Origin: Candidatus Pelagibacter communis
Lineage (GTDB): Bacteria; Pseudomonadota; Alphaproteobacteria; Pelagibacterales; Pelagibacteraceae
DNA: 64,000 nucleotides
Reading direction: 5' to 3'
Assembly: GCF_012932795.1 (NCBI RefSeq)
Contig: NZ_LANA01000002.1
Coordinates: 359,500-423,499 of the forward strand
Part shown: piece by piece, positions 54,772-64,000 of the stretch
How positions within the stretch are numbered: the stretch's first letter is position 1
Layout of the letters: the number at the start of each line of letters is the position of its first letter
Program-made: the position numbers and the translations under genes
The notes under the pieces: generated by a model
Databases searched by the model: none
Seen by the model: the letters and a program-made list of their open reading frames with translations, nothing else
What the model was told of the DNA's origin: nothing

Positions 54772-56427
54772 CTATATAGTTACTAAGTTAATATTTATAA
54801 ATGGTTTTTTTCCAGTAAATTCTCTAGTGCATTTTCTACATGTGATTTTTAATGCATCAATTAAATTATATTCTTGTTTTTTACTTTTTATAGAAAAAGT
54901 TCTAGTTGTTTTTTCTATTATTTCTTCTAATTCATATATAAATTCATCAACATCATAAACTGGTAAACCTCTAAATGTTATAACTGGTCTTTTATGTATC
55001 TTTCCTTTTGCTGATATCAATATGGTTACTTCCATATAGCCATTGGCACCTATATTTTTTCTATCCTTAATAGATTGAGAATCTTCTTCTACACTCATAC
55101 TCCCATCTAAATAAAGTCTGCCACTTGGGGCTTTGTCATAAACTTGTGGTTTACCAGGGTATAATTTTACAATATCTCCATTTTCTACTTGTACAGGATG
55201 TGGAACTTTCATTTCATAAGCAAACTTCATATGTTCAATCATATGTCTATGTTCTCCATGCACTGGAACTACACACGAAGGTTTAACCCAATCATACATT
55301 TCTCTAAGGTCATCTCGATTTGGGTGACCAGATACATGAACAAATTCACTTTCCTCAGAAATAACTTCAATTCCATCTTTAACTAATTGATTCTGTAATT
55401 TGTATAATTTTTTTTCATTACCTGGAATAATTTTGGATGAAAAAATAACTGCATCATCTTTTTCAATAAAAACATCTGGGTGCGTGTAGCTAGAAATTCT
55501 CATTAGCGCAGCCATTGGTTCACCTTGGCTTCCAGTGCAAAGATATACTATTTTTTCTCTGGAAATTTTTTTTGCTTCACGAGGGTCTATTGGTTCAATA
55601 ACATTTTTTAAATAACCACATTGTCTTGCTGCTTTAAAAATTCTATGCATTGATCTTCCAACTAGCGATATTTGTCTCCCCGTTTTTTCTGCACAATAAA
55701 AAGCCGTTTCCATTCGAGCTACATTTGATGCAAAAGAAGCCATTACTATTCTTTTTTTTAGACTGCCCATTATATTTAGTAAGCTTTTTCTAACATCTAA
55801 TTCAGAGCCAGCTTTACCCATACTGAATACATTTGTTGAGTCACAAATCATTGCCAATACACCTTCTTTACCAATCTCTTTAAGTCTTTCAGAGTTTGTT
55901 TTTTCACCTAGTAACGGTTCAGGGTCAATTTTCCAGTCTCCTGTATGCAATATTATTCCTGCTGGTGTTTCAATTCTAAGACCATTAGGTTCGAGAATTG
56001 AGTGGGTTAAAGTTATATATTCTATTTTAAAAGGATCTAAATTGATTGTACCATTCAGCTGGACTATTTTTAAATAGTTAGTTACATCAATATTTTTTTC
56101 TTTAAATTTTTCTTTTATTAAAAGTGCAGTAAATGGAGTTGCAAAAATTTTACATTTTAGTTGTGGCCATAAATGTGCAATTGCTCCTATGTGATCTTCA
56201 TGAGCATGAGTTAAAATAATTCCTAAAAGATCTTCTTTTTTATCAACAATAAAGCCTGGATCTGGATAAATTAAATCTATGCCAGGCAACGTGTCATCAG
56301 CAAACGTTACACCAATATCAACCATAATCCACTTATGCTCACCTGGTTTCCCATAGGCAAATAAGTTCATATTCATACCTATTTCACCTGATCCCCCTAA
56401 AGGGCAAAATAATAGCTCATCTTTCAT
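54772..56427 (-). CDS. rnj: Ribonuclease J
   Basis: A metallo-beta-lactamase/beta-CASP nuclease that matures and degrades RNA with 5'-to-3' exonuclease and endonuclease activity. It has 551 residues. The zinc site is LTHAHEDHIGAI (His74, His76, Asp78, His79) with HTGDWKIDPEP further on. The beta-CASP motifs MASFASNVAR and VHVSGHPNRDDL, and the HGEH loop of the CPSF fold, are present. Common gene order is birA-coaX-rnj. It overlaps nothing but follows coaX by two bases. Confidence 0.96.
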   Translation of the reverse strand: MKDELLFCPLGGSGEIGMNMNLFAYGKPGEHKWIMVDIGVTFADDTLPGIDLIYPDPGFIVDKKEDLLGIILTHAHEDHIGAIAHLWPQLKCKIFATPFTALLIKEKFKEKNIDVTNYLKIVQLNGTINLDPFKIEYITLTHSILEPNGLRIETPAGIILHTGDWKIDPEPLLGEKTNSERLKEIGKEGVLAMICDSTNVFSMGKAGSELDVRKSLLNIMGSLKKRIVMASFASNVARMETAFYCAEKTGRQISLVGRSMHRIFKAARQCGYLKNVIEPIDPREAKKISREKIVYLCTGSQGEPMAALMRISSYTHPDVFIEKDDAVIFSSKIIPGNEKKLYKLQNQLVKDGIEVISEESEFVHVSGHPNRDDLREMYDWVKPSCVVPVHGEHRHMIEHMKFAYEMKVPHPVQVENGDIVKLYPGKPQVYDKAPSGRLYLDGSMSVEEDSQSIKDRKNIGANGYMEVTILISAKGKIHKRPVITFRGLPVYDVDEFIYELEEIIEKTTRTFSIKSKKQEYNLIDALKITCRKCTREFTGKKPFININLVTI

Positions 56428-56429
56428 AT

Positions 56430-57176
56430 TTACTTAATTAAAGTGGTGGCTTTGATTAGGCCGTTAATAGTAATATCTTTATTTAATAAAACTTTCGTTT
56501 TTATTGAATTTTTAAACAAATTAGAAAATCCTCCAGTAATTATAATTTTAAAGGATAATTTAGTTTCTTTCTTAATTAATTTAATAATATTGTCAATTAA
56601 TCCCTTATACCCCCAAAAAAAACCAGCCCTGACAGCGCTAATGGTGTTTAAACCGATCACTTTTTTAGTTTTTTTTAAATTTATACTTGGTATTTGTGTT
56701 GCTTTGTCAATCAAAGTATTAAGTGAAAGTTTGACACCGGGAGCAATGACACCACCATGATAAGTATTCTTTATTAAAACATCGAAAGTTGTAGCAGTTC
56801 CAAAATCTAAAATAATAAAATTATCCTTATAATTACTAACACTAATTGCATTAGCCAATCTATCAGAACCAATTTGTTTGTAATTAACTTTAATTTTAAT
56901 CAATTTTTTTAAGTTAAGATTTTTTAGCTCATAACATCTTATTTTATAAATTTTATTAAAAAAAATTTTAATTTTGTCGTACGCCTTTGGTACAACGCTA
57001 CAAATCAAAAATTTTTTAATCAAATAGTTTTGAATATTTAAACTAGATGTTGATTTTTTAAGTAAAGAAGAATTAATTTTTTTTGTATCAATAATTATTC
57101 TTCTAATTATTTTGTTCTTAGAATTTATTATACAAATTTTAGTTTCTGTATTTCCAATATCACCAACAATAATCAT
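56430..57176 (-). CDS. coaX: Type III pantothenate kinase
   Basis: Phosphorylates pantothenate in coenzyme A synthesis. It has 248 residues. The ASKHA phosphate-1 motif VGDIGNTETKI (4-14), phosphate-2 motif ILDFGTATTFDVL, GGVIAPG, and the C-terminal ITGGFSNLF are intact, and SDRLANAI carries the pantothenate-binding Asp. It is translated just after birA (1-base gap) and before rnj. Confidence 0.94.
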   Translation of the reverse strand: MIIVGDIGNTETKICIINSKNKIIRRIIIDTKKINSSLLKKSTSSLNIQNYLIKKFLICSVVPKAYDKIKIFFNKIYKIRCYELKNLNLKKLIKIKVNYKQIGSDRLANAISVSNYKDNFIILDFGTATTFDVLIKNTYHGGVIAPGVKLSLNTLIDKATQIPSINLKKTKKVIGLNTISAVRAGFFWGYKGLIDNIIKLIKKETKLSFKIIITGGFSNLFKNSIKTKVLLNKDITINGLIKATTLIK

Positions 57177-57177
57177 T

Positions 57178-57735
57178 TTAAGTTTTATATATATTTTTTA
57201 CATCAAATTTTGTTAATTCTGGAATAAATTTTTCATAAATTTTCGCTAATTTTAAAGTAACATTATAAGCACTAATTTTTATACCAGTTAAATCTAAAAG
57301 ATTTGTAGTAGGATAATTTTTTATAATAGGACTTTTAACTAAATTAATGCCTATTCCAACAATAATAAATGTCATTTTTGATTTTAATACAGTTTCCTGC
57401 AATATTCCTGAAATTTTCATATTATTTATTAATAAATCATTTGGGTTTTTGATAGTAATTTTACCTTTATAAAAATTTGATAATAACTTCTTAATTAAAA
57501 AACAATTTATTTTTGTAAGATCTTTTAATGGTAATTTAACTTTCTCAATTGGAAAAAAAATACTGGCAAATAAGTTGCCTTTGAAAGAAGTCCATTTCTT
57601 TCCATATTGTCCTCTACCTTTTTTTTGTTTCTCAGCAATAACTATGCCAAACTTATCATTAGTTTTTTTAATAATTTCAATAGCTAGATCGTTTGTACTA
57701 TTTACAATTTTAAAATTGTACTTTTTTAATTTCAT
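57178..57735 (-). CDS. birA: Biotin--[acetyl-CoA-carboxylase] ligase, minimal form
   Basis: Attaches biotin to carboxyl-carrier proteins. It has 185 residues. The biotin/ATP-binding loop is GRGQYGKKW (40-48), with STNDLA and GIGINLVKSP elsewhere in the catalytic core. It has no N-terminal HTH, so it does not repress transcription, and the C-terminal SH3-like domain is shortened or missing. E. coli BirA has 321 residues. It follows nuoN with a one-base overlap, a conserved context. Confidence 0.93.
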   Translation of the reverse strand: MKLKKYNFKIVNSTNDLAIEIIKKTNDKFGIVIAEKQKKGRGQYGKKWTSFKGNLFASIFFPIEKVKLPLKDLTKINCFLIKKLLSNFYKGKITIKNPNDLLINNMKISGILQETVLKSKMTFIIVGIGINLVKSPIIKNYPTTNLLDLTGIKISAYNVTLKLAKIYEKFIPELTKFDVKNIYKT

Positions 57736-59150
57736 TAGATAATAGTAACACTTGATACTATCTCAACTATCTTACTAGGAAAGATAAAATATAAAAGAAT
57801 TAATAATGTAGAAATGGCTAATGATACTTTTAACCATGTACTATGGTCGGTGTCATATTTCTCTTTCTCTTTATCAAAATAAATAACTTTAATTATTTTT
57901 AAATAATAAAAAGCAGCAATTACTGTTGATAATAAACCCACTATTGCCAAAAAGTACATCGATTGTTCAATTACAGATTTGAATATATAAAATTTTGCAA
58001 AAAACCCTGCTAATGGTGGTATCCCAGCTAATGAAAATAGTATGACTAAAAATGACAAAGATAAAATGGGATGATTTTTTGATAATCCTGATAGATCTTC
58101 AATGGTTTCAAAAAATTGATCATTTCTTTTCATCATAAACAAGCAACTAAATAAACCTAGATTCATTACCATATAGATAGAAATATAAATTATAGATGCT
58201 TGAATACCTTCATTTGTAGCAACAGAAAGTCCTGCTAGAGTATAACCAATGTGACCAATAGAACTATATGCAACTAATCTTTTTAAATTATTTTGTCCAA
58301 TTGCTGCAATAGCACCAAATATCATTGAAGCTATTGATAAAAAAATAATGATGGGTTGCCATTGATCAATCATATTAATAAATGGTACGTATAAAAATCT
58401 AATAAACACAGTTAATGCAGCAACTTTAGGAACTGTTGCAAAAAATAATGTTACAGATGTTGGGGAGCCTTCATACACATCTGGTGCCCACATATGAAAA
58501 GGTACAGCAGAAATTTTGAAAGCTAATCCAACTAAAATAAAGACTATTCCAAACGTTAAGCCATAGTGAGTAGATTTCAATGCGTTACCAATAATGTTAA
58601 AGTTAGTAGATTCAGAGAAGCCATAAATTAAGGAACAACCATAAAGCAATAAACCAGATGAAAGCGCACTTAATACAAAGTATTTAAGACCAGACTCAGA
58701 TGATTTTAATTGATCTCTATTAAATGATGCTAAGACATATAAGGCTAAAGATTGTAATTCCAAACCAATATAGAAAACTATTAGATCATTAGAACTGATC
58801 ATAACCATCATACCTAAAATTGAACAAAGGATTAAAATTGGATACTCTATTAAAAAAATATTAGATATTTTCAAATATTTTTTAGAAATTGATAAAACAA
58901 GAGCTCCACCAATAACTGTAAAAATTTTCATTAAAGATGAGAGGGTGTCAATTATATAACTATTTGCAAAAAAAGTTAGACTTTTATCAGGATAATTGTT
59001 TAATATTAAAATTCCAGTAATTAACAATAGTCCAATTGAAAGATTGTGAATTAAACTTGAACTGTTTTTTTTAAAAACACCAAGAATTAATAAAAACATT
59101 ATTGATACAGAGATAAAAATTTCAGCAGAAATAAAGTTTAAATTAATCAT
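57735..59150 (-). CDS. nuoN: NADH-quinone oxidoreductase subunit N
   Basis: Proton-pumping membrane subunit of complex I with about 14 helices in 471 residues. Family features are IGLELQSLALYVLA, SGLKYFVLSALSSGLLLYG, AVPFHMWAPDVYEGSPT and QNNLKRLVAYSSIGHIGY with the key Lys. It shares one base with nuoM and one with birA (TAATG at each). Confidence 0.97.
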   Translation of the reverse strand: MINLNFISAEIFISVSIMFLLILGVFKKNSSSLIHNLSIGLLLITGILILNNYPDKSLTFFANSYIIDTLSSLMKIFTVIGGALVLSISKKYLKISNIFLIEYPILILCSILGMMVMISSNDLIVFYIGLELQSLALYVLASFNRDQLKSSESGLKYFVLSALSSGLLLYGCSLIYGFSESTNFNIIGNALKSTHYGLTFGIVFILVGLAFKISAVPFHMWAPDVYEGSPTSVTLFFATVPKVAALTVFIRFLYVPFINMIDQWQPIIIFLSIASMIFGAIAAIGQNNLKRLVAYSSIGHIGYTLAGLSVATNEGIQASIIYISIYMVMNLGLFSCLFMMKRNDQFFETIEDLSGLSKNHPILSLSFLVILFSLAGIPPLAGFFAKFYIFKSVIEQSMYFLAIVGLLSTVIAAFYYLKIIKVIYFDKEKEKYDTDHSTWLKVSLAISTLLILLYFIFPSKIVEIVSSVTII

Positions 59151-60643
59151 TATTTTTTTACCTCTTGACTGTACATATTTAAATTAAAATTATACATTTC
59201 AATTAAATCCTTTACTGATACTTCAATTGTATTAATTAATGGCTCTGGGTAGAACCCAAGAAATAATACTGGGATTGCTAAACTCCATAAGATAAATTTT
59301 TCTGAATTATCTAAATCAGGTATTTTTAAAAGATCTTTATTTACTAAATTTCCAAAAACAACTCTTCTATATAACCACAGCATGTATGCGGCTCCAAGAA
59401 TTACGCCAAGACTTGCAATAACTGCAACTAAAAAGTTATCCTTAAATGCTCCCATTAAAACTAAGAATTCACCTATAAAACCACTAGTTCCCGGAAGCCC
59501 TAATGCAGCTAATGTAAACAACATAAATAAAATTGAATATTTTGGCATAACCGAAACTATCCCACCATAGGTATTAATTAATCTTGAATGCATACGATCA
59601 TAAACTACACCAACACATAAGAAAAGTGCTGCTGATACTAAACCATGACTAATCATTTGGATTATGCTGCCTTCTATACCCTGTTGTGTGATTGTAAATA
59701 TACCTAAAGTTACAAAACCCATGTGTGCCACAGAAGAGTAAGCAATTAACTTTTTCATATCTTCTTGCATTAAAGCAACTAAAGATGCGTACAAAATTGC
59801 AATTAAGCTCAATATATAAATTAAAGGTGTAAATAGTTCGGAAGCTACAGGAAATAGACCTAAGGAAAATCTAATAAAACCATATCCAGCCATTTTAAGC
59901 AAAATAGCTGCCAGAAGAACAGATCCTGCTGTTGGAGCTTCTACGTGTGCATCAGGCAACCAAGTGTGAAAAGGCCACATGGGAGTTTTAACAGCAAAAG
60001 AACTAAAAAATGCAAGCCACAACAAATTTTGATATTTAATATCTAAACTAAGTTCATAAAGTTGAATAATATCAGTTGTTCCAGCAATCCAGTAAATTGA
60101 GATTATAGCAACTAACATCAAGACTGAACCAACTAGAGTGTATAAAAAAAACTTAAAAGCTGAATAAACTCTTCTTGTTCCACCCCAAATTCCAATAATT
60201 AGAAACATGGGGATTAATCCAGCTTCAAAAAATAAATAAAATACAACTAGATCAAGGGAACAAAAAACACCTATCATCAAACTTTCCATGATCAGTATTG
60301 CAATAAGAAAGTGTCTTAATCTAACTTTTACAGTGTTATTAACTGATATTATGCAAAGAGGTGTAATAAATGTTGTTAAAACTATAAACAGAATTGATAT
60401 TCCATCAATACCTACTTTGTAATTAACAAATCCCTCTAACCATATTCTATCTTCAATAAATTGAAAGCTAGAAGTAGATGGATCAAATAAATACCATAAA
60501 TAAATTGAAATTAAAAAATTTATAAAAGAAGTAAACAAAGCAACATATTTAGCAGTATTTGAATTTTTATCTTTTGAAAATAATAAAAATAAAGCACCTA
60601 TTGTTGGTAAAAGAATTAAAGATGATAAAATTGGAAAATTCAT
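59150..60643 (-). CDS. nuoM: NADH-quinone oxidoreductase subunit M
   Basis: Antiporter-like subunit of complex I, 497 residues. Motifs are FFEAGLIPMFLIIGIWGG (with the key Glu), FKFFLYTLVGSVLML, PMWPFHTWLPDAHVEAPTAGSV, and QEDMKKLIAYSSVAHMGFV. It shares one base with nuoL upstream and with nuoN downstream. Confidence 0.97.
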   Translation of the reverse strand: MNFPILSSLILLPTIGALFLLFSKDKNSNTAKYVALFTSFINFLISIYLWYLFDPSTSSFQFIEDRIWLEGFVNYKVGIDGISILFIVLTTFITPLCIISVNNTVKVRLRHFLIAILIMESLMIGVFCSLDLVVFYLFFEAGLIPMFLIIGIWGGTRRVYSAFKFFLYTLVGSVLMLVAIISIYWIAGTTDIIQLYELSLDIKYQNLLWLAFFSSFAVKTPMWPFHTWLPDAHVEAPTAGSVLLAAILLKMAGYGFIRFSLGLFPVASELFTPLIYILSLIAILYASLVALMQEDMKKLIAYSSVAHMGFVTLGIFTITQQGIEGSIIQMISHGLVSAALFLCVGVVYDRMHSRLINTYGGIVSVMPKYSILFMLFTLAALGLPGTSGFIGEFLVLMGAFKDNFLVAVIASLGVILGAAYMLWLYRRVVFGNLVNKDLLKIPDLDNSEKFILWSLAIPVLFLGFYPEPLINTIEVSVKDLIEMYNFNLNMYSQEVKK

Positions 60644-62556
60644 TAGTATAAAATTAAGAAGGTTAATAAAGCAGATAACCCTATCAAAATCATAAAGGCA
60701 TATTGGTAGATAAATCCACTTTGAAATTTGCTAGCTCTTAATGATAAATTTTTAATTAACGAAGAAACACCATCGGGTCCAAACTTATCAATAATTTTTA
60801 TATCGACTGTCTTCCAAAAAAAAAGTCCAATTTTTTTTGAAGATTGAATAAATACAATGTTATATAATTCATCAAAGTACCATTTGTTAACTAAAAAATT
60901 ATATAAAGGCCTGTTAGATTGTGAAAATTGATTTGGTAACTCTTTATTTTTTATAAACAAATAATAAGCAACTGGTATAGACAAAAGAACAAGTGTAGGT
61001 GTAATTAAAATAATCCATAATGGTGGGTGATCTGAGTTTAATGGTTTTAAGAATTTAATGGAATCTCCCCAAAAGTGATTTGCACTTTCATGACTAATAA
61101 ATAAATCTTTAAATAAAAATCCAGCAAAAATTGCTCCAATAGCTAATAAAATTAGTGGTACCAGCATCACTATTGGTGACTCATGAATTTCTTCAATCTT
61201 CATTTTGTTATTATTGTAAGTTCCATGAAAAGTTTTAAAGATTAATCTCCAAGAATAAATTGAAGTAAGTAATGCTGTAAAAACTCCAACTCCAGCCGCA
61301 TAATATCCGGCTGTATTACCTTTAAGGTAAGCAAATTCTATGATTGCATCTTTTGAATAAAAACCTGATAGAAAAGGAAAGCCTGTCAAAGCTAAAGTTC
61401 CAACAATCATTAAAATCCAAGTATAAGGTAACTTTTTATAGACAGCTCCCATCTGATTAATATTTTGTTCGTCTTTAAATGAATGAATTATGGAACCTGA
61501 TCCTAAGAATAGTAAAGCTTTAAAAAAAGCATGAGTAAATAAATGAAACATAGCAACATTATAAGCACCAACACCAGCTGCAAAAAACATATAGCCTAAT
61601 TGACTGCATGTAGAATAGGCAATTATCTTTTTAATATCAGTTTGAACTAAAGCCACTGTTGCAGCAAAAAAAGCTGTTGTCATTCCAACTACAGTAATAA
61701 TATTAAGAGTTAAGGGCGAATATTCAAAAATTGGTGAACATCTAACAACTAAAAAAACACCTGCAGTTACCATAGTTGCAGCATGTATTAGCGCTGATAC
61801 TGGTGTGGGTCCTTCCATAGCATCTGGTAACCATGTATGTAAAAAAATTTGAGCTGATTTACCCATAGCTCCAATGAATAAAAGAATACAAATTAGATCA
61901 ATAGCCTCAATGTGTATTCCTAAAAATAACAAATCTTTGTCAATAATTTGAGGAATTTGTTGAAATACCTCAGAATAATTAACAGTACCAAATAAATGAA
62001 AAATTAAAAAAATTCCTAAGACTAGTCCAAAATCACCTACTCTATTTACAACAAAAGCTTTTATCGCAGCTGCGTTCGCTGAATCTTTTTTAAACCAGAA
62101 TCCTATTAAAAAATATGAACAAAGGCCTACACCCTCCCAACCAAAAAATAATTGAAGAAAATTATCAGATGTAACAAGAGTTAACATTGCAAAAGTAAAG
62201 AGTGAAAGGTACGCCATAAATCTTGGTTTATGTGGATCATGAGACATATAACCAATAGAATAAATATGAACTAATGCAGAAACTAATGTTACAACAACAA
62301 GCATTACAGAAGATAATGCATCAACTTTTATTGACCAATTTACGTTAAGTGATCCTGAATTAATCCAAGAAGCTACAACTACATTATTTTCATAGTTATT
62401 TACAATAACTTGATAAAATAAAATTAGAGATAATAAAGCTGAGATTGAAACAAAAAAACTCGTAATAATTTCAGAACTTCTATCACCTATAAATTTTCCA
62501 AAAAATCCTGATGTAATAGATGCTATTAATGGAAGAAATAATAATGCTATCTCCAT
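60643..62556 (-). CDS. nuoL: NADH-quinone oxidoreductase subunit L
   Basis: The distal antiporter-like subunit of complex I, 637 residues with the long lateral helix at the C-terminus. Motifs are FFGWEGVGLCSYFLIGFW, FLHTWLPDAMEGPTPVSALIHAATMVTAG, QTDIKKIIAYSTCSQLGYM and HAFFKALLFLGSGSIIH. It shares one base with nuoM and follows nuoK by one base. Confidence 0.97.
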   Translation of the reverse strand: MEIALLFLPLIASITSGFFGKFIGDRSSEIITSFFVSISALLSLILFYQVIVNNYENNVVVASWINSGSLNVNWSIKVDALSSVMLVVVTLVSALVHIYSIGYMSHDPHKPRFMAYLSLFTFAMLTLVTSDNFLQLFFGWEGVGLCSYFLIGFWFKKDSANAAAIKAFVVNRVGDFGLVLGIFLIFHLFGTVNYSEVFQQIPQIIDKDLLFLGIHIEAIDLICILLFIGAMGKSAQIFLHTWLPDAMEGPTPVSALIHAATMVTAGVFLVVRCSPIFEYSPLTLNIITVVGMTTAFFAATVALVQTDIKKIIAYSTCSQLGYMFFAAGVGAYNVAMFHLFTHAFFKALLFLGSGSIIHSFKDEQNINQMGAVYKKLPYTWILMIVGTLALTGFPFLSGFYSKDAIIEFAYLKGNTAGYYAAGVGVFTALLTSIYSWRLIFKTFHGTYNNNKMKIEEIHESPIVMLVPLILLAIGAIFAGFLFKDLFISHESANHFWGDSIKFLKPLNSDHPPLWIILITPTLVLLSIPVAYYLFIKNKELPNQFSQSNRPLYNFLVNKWYFDELYNIVFIQSSKKIGLFFWKTVDIKIIDKFGPDGVSSLIKNLSLRASKFQSGFIYQYAFMILIGLSALLTFLILY

Positions 62557-62557
62557 A

Positions 62558-62869
62558 TTATCCTTTGAGACTATTTATCTCTTCAACACGAATTGTTGAC
62601 GAGTTCCGGTAATAAACCACAATTATAGCTAAACCTATAGCAGCTTCAGCAGCTGCTACTGTTAGTATAAAAAGAGTAAAGATTTGACCAGATAAGTCAT
62701 TCAAGAATATAGAAAAAGCCACCAAATTAATATTTACTGCTAAAAGTATGAGTTCAATACTCATAAGTATTACTATGATGTTTTTTCTATTTAAAAATAT
62801 ACCAATAATTCCAATGGTAAAAATTATTGCACTTAAAGTGAGGTAATGACCTAAACCGATATCAATCAT
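62558..62869 (-). CDS. nuoK: NADH-quinone oxidoreductase subunit K
   Basis: A small complex I subunit with three helices, 103 residues from the ATG at 62869. The conserved motifs are [17 protein letters not shown] (first key Glu) and [25 protein letters not shown] (second key Glu). A TTG one codon upstream is also in frame, but the ATG is the better start. It overlaps nuoJ by 8 bases. Confidence 0.96.
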   Translation of the reverse strand: MIDIGLGHYLTLSAIIFTIGIIGIFLNRKNIIVILMSIELILLAVNINLVAFSIFLNDLSGQIFTLFILTVAAAEAAIGLAIIVVYYRNSSTIRVEEINSLKG

Positions 62870-63494
62870 CAAATTTTACTCCTTTATTACTTTCCACATT
62901 AATTATTTCAACAGCGTCGGATCTTTCTCTGGAAATTTGACTAAAATAACTTTGTCTTTTAACTCCTGATCTTTGTCTAAATGTTAAAACAATAGCCCCA
63001 ATCATTGCAACTAATAACACCATTCCACTTAATTGAAAAATGTGGATATAATCGGTATATAAAATATTTCCTAACGCATGAGTATTACTTATCTCCTTAT
63101 CCATAGTTAAGGATACAGCAGGCATAAGATCAGGCTTATATTTCCAGCCTCCAATGACAATTATTAATTCAAAAAATATAATTACACTAATTATTAAACC
63201 AATTGGAATATGTTTTGAGCTTTCTCTAGCACTAAACCATTGATTCTTTTGTTGAGCAACATTTAGCATCATGACGACAAATAAAAATAAAACAGCTACG
63301 GCACCGACATATACAATTAGCATAATCATTCCAAGAAATTCAGCACCAATCATGATGAACAGACAGGATATACTAATAAAATCTAAAATAAGAAAAAAAA
63401 CAGAGTGCACTGTGTTTTTAGAAACAGTGACCATTATTGCAGAAACAATAGCTATGAAAGAAAAAATATAAAAAAATATTGCGTGCGCTAACAT
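62862..63494 (-). CDS. nuoJ: NADH-quinone oxidoreductase subunit J
   Basis: A complex I membrane subunit of 210 residues with five helices. Motifs are [48 protein letters not shown] (broken helix of the proton path), and the C-terminal [16 protein letters not shown]. It follows nuoI by four bases. Confidence 0.95.
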   Translation of the reverse strand: MLAHAIFFYIFSFIAIVSAIMVTVSKNTVHSVFFLILDFISISCLFIMIGAEFLGMIMLIVYVGAVAVLFLFVVMMLNVAQQKNQWFSARESSKHIPIGLIISVIIFFELIIVIGGWKYKPDLMPAVSLTMDKEISNTHALGNILYTDYIHIFQLSGMVLLVAMIGAIVLTFRQRSGVKRQSYFSQISRERSDAVEIINVESNKGVKFDD

Positions 63495-63498
63495 AAAA

Positions 63499-63984
63499 TT
63501 ATCTGTATGGTTTATCTGCTCTAATATTTGCAGCTAAAATATTTTCCCATCGATCTCCATTATCTAAAAGTTTTTCTTTATTATAATAAAGCTCTTCTCT
63601 AGTTTCTGTTGAAAATTCAAAATTTGGCCCTTGAACTATTGCATCTACAGGGCAAGACTCTTCACAAAGACCACAATAAATACATTTCATCATATCAATG
63701 TCATAACGAGTAGTTTTTCTGCTGCCATCAGCTCTTTCTGAAGACTCAATTGTTATTGCTTGTGCAGGACATACAGCTTCACATAATTTGCAAGCAATAC
63801 ATCTTTCTTCTCCATCAGGATACCTTCTTAAAGCATGCTCACCTCTAAATCGTGGACTAATTTTGCCTTTTTCAAATGGATAATTTATTGTTTTTTTTGG
63901 TTTAAAAACCTCTCTTAGAGCTATTATTAAACCACCTAAAAAATCTAACATAAAAATTGTTTTAAATATTCTTGAAATTTTCAT
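63499..63984 (-). CDS. nuoI: NADH-quinone oxidoreductase subunit I (two 4Fe-4S clusters)
   Basis: The ferredoxin-like subunit that carries clusters N6a and N6b to the quinone site. It has 161 residues. Cluster cysteines are 62, 65, 68, 72 ([12 protein letters not shown]) and 101, 104, 107, 111 ([12 protein letters not shown]). The N-terminal amphipathic part [16 protein letters not shown] is typical. The 16 bases to the window edge (63985-64000) precede its ATG and should border nuoH, which lies outside. Confidence 0.98.
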   Translation of the reverse strand: MKISRIFKTIFMLDFLGGLIIALREVFKPKKTINYPFEKGKISPRFRGEHALRRYPDGEERCIACKLCEAVCPAQAITIESSERADGSRKTTRYDIDMMKCIYCGLCEESCPVDAIVQGPNFEFSTETREELYYNKEKLLDNGDRWENILAANIRADKPYR

Positions 63985-64000
63985 AATTAATTAGTTGGTA

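Noticed and set aside
1..64000. CRISPR arrays, insertion sequences, toxin-antitoxin or defence systems.
   Set aside because: No regularly spaced repeats, transposase, nuclease-helicase clusters or phage genes were seen. The RatA-like gene is better read as a Coq10-type protein in its usual place after lipA.

Overview
The window reads as a streamlined marine alphaproteobacterium of the SAR11 clade ('Candidatus Pelagibacter' and relatives). The evidence is a very low GC content, lysine/isoleucine/asparagine-rich proteins, spacers of a few bases or overlapping genes almost everywhere, alphaproteobacterial gene order (tpiA-secG-pyrG-kdsA-eno-ftsB-lipA; ppiD-trpEGDC-lexA; nuo-birA-coaX-rnj-DUF1467-proS-lolCE-lolD-dnaE) and alphaproteobacterial families (NtrYX, LpxI, the AapJQMP amino-acid transporter, IspDF fusion, small ProS). 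This assignment is inferred from gene content, not from a 16S sequence.

Layout. 1-2735 (+): 3' end of the zinc-binding protein gene znuA, a 73-residue membrane protein, an aquaporin-like channel, and a PiT-like membrane protein behind a 238-base leader. 2759-8309 (-): manC, ilvD and valS, tightly overlapped. 8438-8637 (+): tRNA-Cys and tRNA-Asn. 8753-13561 (-): an XRE-type regulator, then the four-gene general amino-acid ABC transporter aapJQMP. 13732-13808 (-): tRNA-Arg(UCU). 13843-19785 (-): K+ uptake (trkH, trkA) behind the two-component pair ntrY/ntrX. 19819-21900 (+): ispDF, pgpA, pncC/cinA. 21897-28588 (-): DUF2061, a Coq10/RatA-like protein, lipA, ftsB, eno, kdsA, pyrG, secG, tpiA. 28645-36051 (+): ppiD-like gene, trpEGDC, lexA with an SOS box, gltX. 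36055-47751 (-): rpsB-tsf-frr-uppS-cdsA-dxr-bamA-skp-fabZ-lpxD-lpxA-lpxI-lpxB, running from translation factors through isoprenoid and phospholipid precursors to outer-membrane assembly and lipid A. 47882-63984 (-): nuoI-J-K-L-M-N, birA, coaX, rnj, DUF1467, proS, lolC/E, lolD, dnaE.

How the genes fit together. The window is mostly housekeeping: envelope biogenesis (lpx, kdsA, bamA, skp, lol, uppS, cdsA, dxr), respiration (membrane arm of complex I), tryptophan synthesis, glycolysis, translation and replication. Nutrient uptake is represented by zinc, amino acids, potassium and possibly phosphate. Regulation is sparse: LexA, NtrYX, one XRE protein, a probable rpsB leader, and several hairpins that overlap ribosome-binding sites.

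No stretch above 300 bases lacks a gene. The longest gene-free spacers are 1532-1769, 9125-9297, 13562-13731, 47752-47881 and 8310-8437. I found no insertion sequence, integrase, prophage, CRISPR array or rRNA. I found no clearly new multi-gene system. The items most worth checking are the PiT-like protein and its leader, the NtrX lacking the sigma-54 contact loop, the rpsB leader pseudoknot, the cluster of dyads upstream of aapJ, and genes missing from otherwise conserved clusters (pyrH, rseP, pdhABC-lpd, ntrBC).
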